A DNA stretch of 64,000 nucleotides, from positions 62,001-126,000 of the forward strand of contig NZ_CADFEI010000010.1 of assembly GCF_902833225.1 (NCBI RefSeq), written 5' to 3'. The position numbers and the translations under genes were made by a program. The notes beneath the pieces were generated by a model that saw only the letters and a list, made by a program, of their open reading frames with translations, searched no databases and was not told the origin of the DNA. The DNA comes from Burkholderia sp. BCC1644 (lineage in GTDB: Bacteria; Pseudomonadota; Gammaproteobacteria; Burkholderiales; Burkholderiaceae). Numbering within the stretch: the first letter of the stretch is position 1; every line of letters starts with the position of its first letter. Below, in pieces: positions 28,055 through 35,434 of the stretch.

Positions 28055-29285
28055 GCGCGGCGCGTGACGATGCCGGCACGACCGGCCGCGCACTCCGTGC
28101 GGCCCGCACACGTGCGCTGCGCTTCTTCACCCAGATGCAGACACCCGTCACGCTCAGCATCGCGATGACGATGCCGAGCGCGCTGACCGCGATGCGGCCC
28201 GCGACTCCGGCGATCCGCCCCGAGTGCAGCGGAAACTGCACCTGCATGAACAGGTCGCCGGCCGAGCCGCGGCCCGGCACCTGGGCCGCGACGGGCTTGC
28301 CGGTCACCGCATCCCAATACAACCACGCATTGCCGAGCCCGACATCCCCGTGGTCGTTGCCGGGCGTGAAAAACCCGACCGCATAGACGTTCATCGCCGG
28401 CGCGAACAGCAGCGCACCGGGCGGCGCGGTAATCCCCGCGTCGCGCCCGGCCGCGCGCGCGATCTCGACGATCCGCTCGCGCGGCAGCACGGTGCTGCCC
28501 GGCGGAGCCGGCGGGAAGTGCCCGGGATTCGTGTACGGCGTCTCCGCGAGCGGCGACACCAGCGACACCAGCGGGCGCACGACGGGCACGGCGAGGTTCA
28601 TCGAGATCGATGTGACCGCAACGACCAGCAGCAGCCCCCACACCCATACGGCACCCGAGCGGTGCAGGTCGAACACGAGCGGATAACCGCCGCGCCGCAC
28701 GCGGAACGCGAACGACTTGCGCCAGCTTTTCAGGTTCGGGAACGCAAGCACGAGCGCGATCAGGCAGTCGATCGCCCACACGATGCCGACGACGCCCATC
28801 ACCCAGAACCCGAAGTTGATCCCGCGGTACTCGGGCAGGAACAGCGAGTAATGCAGCCGGTAGATGAACGGCATCAGGTCGAGCCGCGCGAGCGACAGCT
28901 CGCCCCATTCGCGGCGGCCCTGCACCGCGCCGGTCGCGGGATCGACGGCGATCTGGCTGAAGTCGATCGCGTGCGGCTGGCCGGTCGCCGGATCGGTGCG
29001 CGGGATCACGCCCGCCTGCAGCGTGTGCCCCGGCTCGACCGCGAGCGGCAGATAAGTCACCTGCACGCGCGGGTCGGCAGCCTCGATGCGCGTCGCCAGG
29101 TCGAGCGGCGGAAGCGGCGCCGCAGCGCTGTGCGCGAGGTAGAAGTCCGGATTCAGCGCCGCGTCGAGCTCGTGGTCCCACGCAATCAGCGCGCCGGTGA
29201 GCCCCGCGACGAACAGGAACAGCGCAATGGCAAGCCCGAACCAGCGATGCAGGCGGACGAGAAACGGTCGCAGGAACGCATTCAT
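28050..29285 (-). CDS. PepSY-associated transmembrane protein
   Basis: Inner-membrane protein of 411 residues with four to five membrane helices. The first, with RLHRWFGLAIALFLFVAGLTGAL, carries the His that marks PepSY-TM proteins. A periplasmic PepSY region follows (ARIQVTYLPLAVEPGH-type), then LHYSLFLPEY and FDLHRSGAVWVWG. Members next to siderophore receptors are thought to reduce or process ferric siderophores; that is family-level knowledge. I start at ATG 29285 (MNAFLRPFLVRLHRW); no clear ribosome site is seen there. It is divergent from a TonB-dependent receptor with a Fur box between. Confidence 0.8.
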   Translation of the reverse strand: MNAFLRPFLVRLHRWFGLAIALFLFVAGLTGALIAWDHELDAALNPDFYLAHSAAAPLPPLDLATRIEAADPRVQVTYLPLAVEPGHTLQAGVIPRTDPATGQPHAIDFSQIAVDPATGAVQGRREWGELSLARLDLMPFIYRLHYSLFLPEYRGINFGFWVMGVVGIVWAIDCLIALVLAFPNLKSWRKSFAFRVRRGGYPLVFDLHRSGAVWVWGLLLVVAVTSISMNLAVPVVRPLVSLVSPLAETPYTNPGHFPPAPPGSTVLPRERIVEIARAAGRDAGITAPPGALLFAPAMNVYAVGFFTPGNDHGDVGLGNAWLYWDAVTGKPVAAQVPGRGSAGDLFMQVQFPLHSGRIAGVAGRIAVSALGIVIAMLSVTGVCIWVKKRSARVRAARSARPVVPASSRAAR

Positions 29286-29475
29286 CGCGTACACGGCGAC
29301 AGGAAAGCGGGCCGGCACAGACGGCGGCCCCGGTTCGACGGGATGCAGGTCATGTGATGTCGAATGCCGCGCAAGCGCCGTCCGGCCACGCCAGGCGAGG
29401 CCGGATGCCCTTGTGCGCGGCATGGAAATGTTGCGCGTTCGGCGGGTTTTGATACGATGCGCGACATTTTAACGC

Positions 29476-29495
29476 AATGCGAATGATTCTTACTT
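29476..29495. promoter_or_regulatory. predicted Fur box
   Basis: AATGCGAATGATTCTTACTT resembles the Burkholderia-type Fur site (AATGAGAATGATTCTCATTT) at 16 of 20 positions. It lies 20 bp before the TonB receptor start and about 190 bp before the PepSY gene, so it could regulate one or both. Confidence 0.7.
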
Positions 29496-29514
29496 GCATT
29501 TTTACTCACTCGCC

Positions 29515-31638
29515 ATGACCGCCAGCCTCGCCCGACCTCCCGTTCGTCCACGCCGCGTGGCCGCCGCCCTTGCCTGTTTCGCCGCATCGCTCGCGCACGC
29601 CGACGATTCGCCCGGCGACGCCGCGGTGCTGCCGGCCCTCAACATCACGGCCGCGCACGATTCGCCTCAACACCTGACGGACACGATCTCGACCGGCGCG
29701 CTCGGCACGCGCCGTCAGCTCGACACGCCGTTCTCGACGACGATCGTCACGTCGGAAGAACTCGAGGCGCGCCAGCCGTACAAGCTCGGCGACGTGTTCG
29801 CGAACGACGCATCGGTGTCCGACAACAGCGGCGCGTACAGCGCGTGGGCGAGCTACATGACCGTACGCGGGATGCAGCTCGACTGGCAGAACGGCTACAA
29901 GATCGACGGGCTGCCGTTCGTCACGTACGGGATCACGATGCCGTACGAGCAGCTCGAGCGCGTCGAGCTGCTGAAGGGGCTCGGCGGTTTCCTGTACGGC
30001 TTCGTGACGCCGGGCGGCGTCGTGAACTACGTGACGAAGCAGCCGGGTACCGAGCCCGTGCGCAGCGTCGACGTCGGCTACCGCAGCACCAGCGTGTGGA
30101 CCGAGCACGTCGATCTCGGCCAGCGTTTCGGGCCGAACGGCATGTTCGGCGCGCGGCTGAACGCGACGCACGAGGAAGGCAAGACGTACAACGACGGCAA
30201 CATCCGCCGCGACAGCGTGTCGCTCGCGCTGCAGGCGAACCTGACGCGCGACCTGTCAGTGTCGTTCGGCGCGCTGTACCAGGAACGCCGCACGACGGGC
30301 CAGACGCCGTCGATCTTCACCGGCAGTTATCCGGGCGGCGCGCTGCCGGCAACGATCAGCGGCGGCTCGACGAACCTCGGCGGCAAGGACCAGTACCTGA
30401 ACACGAACCTCCAGTTGTACACGGCCGGGCTGCAATACCAGCTCGCGCCCGACTGGCAGCTCGACGTCGCCTACAGCTACAGCAAGGCGACGCGCCGCCG
30501 CAACGAAAGCACGCTGTACCTGCAGGACGCGTCCGGCAACTACACCGACAGCCGCTACGTCGGGATGGAGGATCACCGCTTCAGCCAGTGGCGCGCGATG
30601 GTCGAGGGCAAGGTGCGCACGGGCCCGTTCAGCCACCAGATCGTGCTCGGCGCGTCGTGGCAGAAGCAGGCGAACGACTATTCGGCGAACAGCGTGTTCG
30701 TGCCGCTCGGCGCGGGCAACCTCTATGCGCCGAATCCGTACCGCTACGAGAGCCCGCACGGCTTCATCCAGTACCGCACGAGCGAGATCGTGCAGAAATC
30801 GCTGTTCGCGAGCGACACCGTGCAGCTCACCGAGCGCTGGTCGGTGCTCGCCGGCGTGCGCTACATGAATTACGAGCAGCGTTCGTTCCAGGCGAGCGGC
30901 GCCGAGGATCCCGGCTACCGCCAGAACGGCGTCGTGACGCCGACCTTCGCGGTGATGGTCAAGCTCGCGCCGACGACCACCGCGTATGCCAGCTACGCCG
31001 AATCGCTCGAGCCCGGCAGCCGCGTGAACGACGTCTACGCGAACGCGGGCCAGGTGCTCAAGCCGTTGCGCAGCAAGCAATACGAGCTCGGGATCAAGAG
31101 CGAGCACGCGCGCTGGAGCGCGACGGCCGCGCTGTTCCGCATCGAACGCAGCGCCGAGTATGCGAATGCCGCGAACGTCTACGTGCAGGACGGCGAATCG
31201 ATCATCCAGGGGATCGAATTCGGCGCGCGCGCGAAGTTCGGCTCGCGCTGGAACGCGGGCGTCGACGCGATGCTGCTCGACGCGTGGTATGCGAACGGGG
31301 TCGGCAACAACGGCAATCGCGTTGCAGGCGCGCCACGCTTCGTGCTCGCCGGCGACATCGGCTATGCGGTGCCGGGCGTGCCGGGGCTGACGCTCGGCGT
31401 CGACGCGAAATTCACCGGCGCGACACCGCTGCGCGCGGCCGGCGGCCTCGACGCGCCGGGCTTTCTCGTCGTCAATGCGGGCGCACGCTACCTGACGCGG
31501 GTCGGCCGCCACGACGTGACGCTGCGCGCGTCGATCGACAACGTGCTGGGCCGCCGCTACTGGGAATACCAGTACGCGGATTACGTGAAGCCGGGCGACC
31601 CGCGCACGGTGAGCCTGAACGCGAAGATCGACTTCTGA
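29515..31638 (+). CDS. TonB-dependent siderophore receptor
   Basis: Outer-membrane receptor of 707 residues. The signal peptide ends near AHA-DD (residue 29). The plug domain contains LDTPFSTTIVTSEELEAR and VELLKGLGGFLYGFVTPGGVVNYVTKQP, typical of the FhuA/FhuE/FoxA-type ferric-siderophore group. The barrel ends in a terminal Phe (SLNAKIDF), the outer-membrane insertion signal. No recognisable N-terminal signalling domain, so regulation is by Fur rather than by a sigma/anti-sigma pair. I start at ATG 29515; an in-frame TTG at 29494 overlaps the Fur box. The ligand is unknown. Confidence 0.9.
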   Translation: MTASLARPPVRPRRVAAALACFAASLAHADDSPGDAAVLPALNITAAHDSPQHLTDTISTGALGTRRQLDTPFSTTIVTSEELEARQPYKLGDVFANDASVSDNSGAYSAWASYMTVRGMQLDWQNGYKIDGLPFVTYGITMPYEQLERVELLKGLGGFLYGFVTPGGVVNYVTKQPGTEPVRSVDVGYRSTSVWTEHVDLGQRFGPNGMFGARLNATHEEGKTYNDGNIRRDSVSLALQANLTRDLSVSFGALYQERRTTGQTPSIFTGSYPGGALPATISGGSTNLGGKDQYLNTNLQLYTAGLQYQLAPDWQLDVAYSYSKATRRRNESTLYLQDASGNYTDSRYVGMEDHRFSQWRAMVEGKVRTGPFSHQIVLGASWQKQANDYSANSVFVPLGAGNLYAPNPYRYESPHGFIQYRTSEIVQKSLFASDTVQLTERWSVLAGVRYMNYEQRSFQASGAEDPGYRQNGVVTPTFAVMVKLAPTTTAYASYAESLEPGSRVNDVYANAGQVLKPLRSKQYELGIKSEHARWSATAALFRIERSAEYANAANVYVQDGESIIQGIEFGARAKFGSRWNAGVDAMLLDAWYANGVGNNGNRVAGAPRFVLAGDIGYAVPGVPGLTLGVDAKFTGATPLRAAGGLDAPGFLVVNAGARYLTRVGRHDVTLRASIDNVLGRRYWEYQYADYVKPGDPRTVSLNAKIDF

Positions 31639-31732
31639 ACGCCGCGCCGGCGGCCGCACACCGCCGGCGATCAACCCTTGGCCGGAACGGCCGCCCACGG
31701 CGGCCTCGGGATTTTCCCGGACCCCAAAAGCA

Positions 31733-31773
31733 AAACGGCGGAGCGGCCTCTTTCGAGGCACACCCCGCCGTTT
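31733..31773 (-). terminator. terminator of rpsU
   Basis: Nine-bp stem (AAACGGCGG / CCGCCGTTT) enclosing a smaller hairpin (GCCTC-TTTC-GAGGC), followed on the minus strand by TTTGCTTTT. It lies 22 bp past the rpsU stop and may also stop transcripts from the TonB receptor gene. Confidence 0.65.
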
Positions 31774-31795
31774 CGCGGCAAACCGTCAGACGCTC

Positions 31796-32008
31796 TTAGT
31801 GGAGCTTCTTCGGCAGCATCTGGCTGCGCAGACGCTTGTGCAGGCGCTTGACGGCTGCTGCCTTCTTGCGCTTGCGGACTGCGGTCGGCTTTTCGTAAGA
31901 CTGGCGCTCACGCAGTTCAGCGATCAGGCCATTTTTTTCGATAGCGCGACGAAAGCGGCGAATCGCCACTTCGAACGGCTCGTTTTCTTTCAGAAGAATC
32001 GTCGTCAT
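31796..32008 (-). CDS. rpsU: 30S ribosomal protein S21
   Basis: Small-subunit ribosomal protein of 70 residues, beginning [19 protein letters not shown] and ending in a Lys/Arg-rich tail ([18 protein letters not shown]). It is required for initiation on natural mRNAs. Here it is a single gene rather than part of rpsU-dnaG-rpoD, and it lies divergent from fliC, the arrangement familiar from Burkholderia chromosome 1. Confidence 0.97.
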   Translation of the reverse strand: MTTILLKENEPFEVAIRRFRRAIEKNGLIAELRERQSYEKPTAVRKRKKAAAVKRLHKRLRSQMLPKKLH

Positions 32009-32529
32009 GTCGTTCCTAAATTGCTTAAACGGTCAAAAACGTAGCGGCCAAGCGCCACGCACCGGCCATCCGGGCGTCCCCACAACAGGCGAAACGAGCG
32101 GAAATACGGCCTCGGAGGCCGGAAAAGAGAGGCGGAAAGCACCGCGAGTACGCTTCACAAGCTGCGTGCAGCGCCGCGTTTGACTGCCAGCAGACATGCC
32201 GAAAACGGCAGGGCCTCGACAGAAATCTCAATTCAGCCCGCCATCATAGCAGGGAATCACAGACAAAACCATCCTTTTGTCGACCGCGGGCAAACGTTCC
32301 ATCCAACCGGACGATTCTCGAACCACTGCCATCGCGCTGCCCGCCATACCGGACGCGCCTTCCCGGCGAAACCGGTCCTTCCGTCCCGAATTTCCTCAAA
32401 CATCCCTCTAAAGTTTTCGCCGGGTGCCGCCGTCAACCAGGAAAGGCGGGCAGCGCCAGACGCGAAAAAGCGCAACGCCGAAATCAGAACCTGTCTGTAT
32501 CTCAGGCATTTTCCAAAACGAGGAAGCAA
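32009..32529. other. divergent regulatory region between rpsU and fliC
   Basis: 520 bp without a recognisable gene. A TATGAT at 32243-32248 on the minus strand may be the rpsU -10 box, but no good -35 lies at standard distance. The fliC side contains the sigma-28 promoter listed separately and an untranslated leader of about 85 nt. Confidence 0.5.
32409..32436 (+). promoter_or_regulatory. sigma-28 (FliA) promoter of fliC
   Basis: TAAAGTTT, 12-nt spacer, GCCGTCAA. The -35 half is a perfect FliA consensus. The -10 half has GCCG plus two mismatches, and the spacer is one base longer than the usual 11. Located 94 bp upstream of the flagellin start, in the right orientation. Confidence 0.75.
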
Positions 32530-33354
32530 ATGCTGAACATCAACACCAACATCCTTTCGCTGACGACGCAGACGAATCTGTCGGGCTCGCAAAACGCACT
32601 GTCGCAAGCGATCAACCGCCTGTCGTCCGGCAAGCGCGTCAACACGGCAGCCGACGACGCGGCAGGTCTCGCGATCTCGACGTCGCAAACGGCAGCGATC
32701 AACGCGCTGACCCAAGGCGTGTCGAACGCGAACAACGGCATCTCGATGATCCAGACGGCAGCCGGCGCGCTGCAGTCGACCGTCGACAACCTGCAGCGTA
32801 TCCGTACGCTGGCAGTCGAAGCAGGCGACGGCTCGCTGGATTCGAACGCACGTGCGAACCTGCAGGCTGAAGTCACGACGCGTCTCGGCGAAATCGACCG
32901 CGTGGCGACGCAAACGTCGTTCAACGGCCAGACCATCCTGAGCAACGCCGGCAATGTCACGTTCCAGGTCGGCGCATCCGCCAACCAGACCGTTGCCGTC
33001 AACTTCGGCGCGACGGTGTGGACGAGCACGGGCGCAGGCCTGAGCCTGAGCGGCCTGTCGGTCAGCGACCAGACGAGCGCACAGTCGGCCATGACGGCAA
33101 TCGACGCGGCACTGAAGAACGTGAACACGTTCCAGGCAACGCTGGGTGCAGCACAAAACACGTTCCAGGCTGCGATCACCACGACGCAAACCCAGGCAAC
33201 GAACATGAGCGCAGCGCGTTCGCAGATCACCGACGCGGACTTCGCGACGGAAACGGCGAACCTGAGCAAGGCGCAAGTGCTGCAGCAAGCCGGCATCTCG
33301 GTGCTCGCGCAAGCGAACTCGCTGCCGCAGCAAGTCCTGAAGCTCCTGCAGTAA
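32530..33354 (+). CDS. fliC: flagellin FliC
   Basis: Filament subunit of 274 residues. Conserved D0/D1 sequences are present at both ends: MLNINTNILSLTTQTNLSGS and INRLSSGKRVNTAADDAAGLAIS at the N terminus, and SQITDADFATETANLSKAQVLQQAG to LPQQVLKLLQ at the C terminus. Only about 45 Ser/Thr-rich residues (about 140-185) lie between, so the D2/D3 domains are essentially absent; I associate other Burkholderia flagellins with about 380 residues. The ribosome site is GAGGAAG. It is the first gene of fliC-fliD-fliT and neighbour of the glycan cluster. Confidence 0.97.
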   Translation: MLNINTNILSLTTQTNLSGSQNALSQAINRLSSGKRVNTAADDAAGLAISTSQTAAINALTQGVSNANNGISMIQTAAGALQSTVDNLQRIRTLAVEAGDGSLDSNARANLQAEVTTRLGEIDRVATQTSFNGQTILSNAGNVTFQVGASANQTVAVNFGATVWTSTGAGLSLSGLSVSDQTSAQSAMTAIDAALKNVNTFQATLGAAQNTFQAAITTTQTQATNMSAARSQITDADFATETANLSKAQVLQQAGISVLAQANSLPQQVLKLLQ

Positions 33355-33370
33355 TCGGGAACACCCGCGC

Positions 33371-33471
33371 CGGGCGGTCCGCCCGCGCGCACGGCGTCGT
33401 CCGCGTTGCGGCGCGCGACGGCGCCGGTTCGATTCGTCGAACCCGACACTCCAGGGAGGCATGCCTCCCTG
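33371..33471 (+). repeat. two hairpins between fliC and fliD
   Basis: A 6-bp CGGGCG/CGCCCG hairpin at 33371-33385, then a perfect 20-bp palindrome at 33452-33471 with half-site CAGGGAGGCA. Neither has a T-run. They may stabilise the fliC message or attenuate read-through into fliD, giving more flagellin than cap protein. Confidence 0.6.
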
Positions 33472-33541
33472 CTTGCATTGAAACCGAAGTACGGCGACCC
33501 GCCGGATCGCGCGCAATCGCGCAAACGACTGGAGCACCCGC

Positions 33542-34957
33542 ATGACCACGACGAGCACAAGCACGACGGATATCGGCAGCATCCTGGCGCAGGCCGGACA
33601 ATCGATCATCAGCGGCGCGACCAATTCGACGCTCGACGTCAATTCGCTCGTCACGTCGCTGGTGCAGGCCAAGACCATCGGCCAGCAGACCACCATCACG
33701 AACAAGCAGACGGCCGACAACACCGAGCTGTCGGCGGTCGGCAAACTGAAATCGGCGCTGTCGGCGCTGCAGACCGCGATCACGGGCCTGTCGAACGGCA
33801 CGACGCTGAGCGGCCTCGCGGCGACCGCGAGCGGCAACGGCATCACCGCGTCGGTCAAGAGCGGCGGCGGTGCGGTGGCCGGCTCTTATGCAGTCAACGT
33901 CACGCAGCTCGCCACCGCGAACAAGCTGTCGTCGGCCGGCGTCACGTCCACGGACACGATCTCCGCCGGTTCGCTGAGCATCACGCTCGGCACGGGCACG
34001 CCCTTCAACGTCAACGTCGCCGCCGGCGCATCGCTGTCCGACATCGCGAAATCGATCAACACGACGGCCGGCAACCCGGGCGTCACCGCCTCGGTGATCA
34101 CCGGCTCGGACGGCCAGCATCTCGTGATCCAGTCGAACAACACCGGTGCGGCCAACACGGTGTCGGTGAGCGGTACCGGCGTCAATTCGAAGCTGACCTC
34201 GGGCTACACGACCGTGACGCCGGCCGCCGATGCGAAACTGACCGTCGACGGCACGCCGGTGACGAGCGCGTCCAACAGCGTGTCGGGCGTGCTGACGGGC
34301 GTCACGCTGAACCTGACGACGCAGGCGCTGAACACGACCCAGACGGTCACGCTGTCCCCCGACACGACGGCCACGACGACCGCGATCAACGCGTTCGTCA
34401 GCGCGTACAACACCTACGTGACGACCGCGCAGTCGCTGTCGTCGTACGATCCGAACACGTCGACGGCCGGGCCGCTGCTCGGCGATTCGATGCTGAACAC
34501 GATCTCGAACGGCCTCGCGACCGCGATCAGCGGTGGCGTCACGACGGGCGGCTCGACCTATTCGCTGGCGGCCATCGGCATCAACCTGCAGGCCGACGGC
34601 ACGCTGCAGGTCGATTCGACCGCGCTGAACACCGCGCTCACGTCGAACAACCCGGCCGTCGCCGGCCTGTTCAACACGACGAACGGCGTCGGCCAGACGC
34701 TCAACAACCTGGTCAACACCTACACGCAGACCAACGGCCTGATCGACCAGCGCACCACCGCGATCAACGCGGACCTGAAGAACCTGTCCGACCAGGCGAC
34801 GCAGCTGCAGAACTACTCGGCCCAGCTGACCACGCAGTACAACGCGCAATTCACCGCGCTGAACAACCTGATGGCGACGATGGCGAACAACACGAAGTAC
34901 CTGACCCAGCTGTTCGGCGGCACCAACAGCGCCGGTGCGCTCGCCACCAACAAGTAA
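33542..34957 (+). CDS. fliD: FliD, flagellar filament cap
   Basis: Filament capping protein of 471 residues, Ser/Thr/Asn-rich and Cys-free like secreted flagellar proteins. The N-terminal helical D0 (DVNSLVTSLVQAKTIGQQTTI) and the C-terminal coiled coil (LIDQRTTAINADLKNLSDQATQLQNYSAQLTTQY) are clear. GGAG lies 5-8 nt before the ATG. It follows fliC after 187 bp containing two hairpins and precedes fliT by 31 bp. Confidence 0.95.
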   Translation: MTTTSTSTTDIGSILAQAGQSIISGATNSTLDVNSLVTSLVQAKTIGQQTTITNKQTADNTELSAVGKLKSALSALQTAITGLSNGTTLSGLAATASGNGITASVKSGGGAVAGSYAVNVTQLATANKLSSAGVTSTDTISAGSLSITLGTGTPFNVNVAAGASLSDIAKSINTTAGNPGVTASVITGSDGQHLVIQSNNTGAANTVSVSGTGVNSKLTSGYTTVTPAADAKLTVDGTPVTSASNSVSGVLTGVTLNLTTQALNTTQTVTLSPDTTATTTAINAFVSAYNTYVTTAQSLSSYDPNTSTAGPLLGDSMLNTISNGLATAISGGVTTGGSTYSLAAIGINLQADGTLQVDSTALNTALTSNNPAVAGLFNTTNGVGQTLNNLVNTYTQTNGLIDQRTTAINADLKNLSDQATQLQNYSAQLTTQYNAQFTALNNLMATMANNTKYLTQLFGGTNSAGALATNK

Positions 34958-34988
34958 CCCGCCCTTCGCACGACGCCGGACGACGACC

Positions 34989-35291
34989 ATGACCATGATG
35001 ACCGATGCCCTGAACCATGCGCTGCACCTGACCCAGGCGATGCAGTCGGCGACCGCGTTGCGCGACTGGGAGCGCGTCGCCGCGCTGGCCGACGAGCGCT
35101 CGCCGCTGCTGATGGGCCTGTCGCCGGAGCAGACGCCCGCCGCGCTCGACACGATCCGCCGGATCATGGACATCGACGCATCGATCGCGCAGGACGCGCA
35201 GTCCGATCGCGACCGGCTCGCGCAGCAGTTCACCGCATCGCGCGAGCGGATCCGCGCCGCGAGCGCCTACCAGGCGACCGGCATGCTGTAA
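34989..35291 (+). CDS. fliT: FliT, FliD export chaperone
   Basis: Small helical protein of 100 residues, the family's usual size, immediately after fliD. It consists of amphipathic helices (ALNHALHLTQAMQSATALRDWERVAALADERSPLL) as in FliT, which binds FliD and, in enterics, FlhDC. Assignment relies on size, helical pattern and position. I start at ATG 34989 by size; a second ATG lies two codons on. Confidence 0.85.
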   Translation: MTMMTDALNHALHLTQAMQSATALRDWERVAALADERSPLLMGLSPEQTPAALDTIRRIMDIDASIAQDAQSDRDRLAQQFTASRERIRAASAYQATGML

Positions 35292-35347
35292 GCGCACGAA
35301 CAACAACGCGCGCCGCCATCGAGCGGGCGCCGACGTCGTATCGTCGA

Positions 35348-35372
35348 GCCGCATTCGTGCGGCTTTTTTTTC
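35348..35372 (+). terminator. terminator of fliC-fliD-fliT
   Basis: GCCGCA-TTCG-TGCGGC stem-loop with a stable tetraloop, followed by nine T residues. It lies 57 bp past the fliT stop, convergent with the glycosyltransferase operon. Confidence 0.9.
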
Positions 35373-35434
35373 GCCGGTCCGGCGGGTGGAATGAGGGGGC
35401 GCCGTCGCATGCGCCCCCGGGTGCCGCGCTTGCG

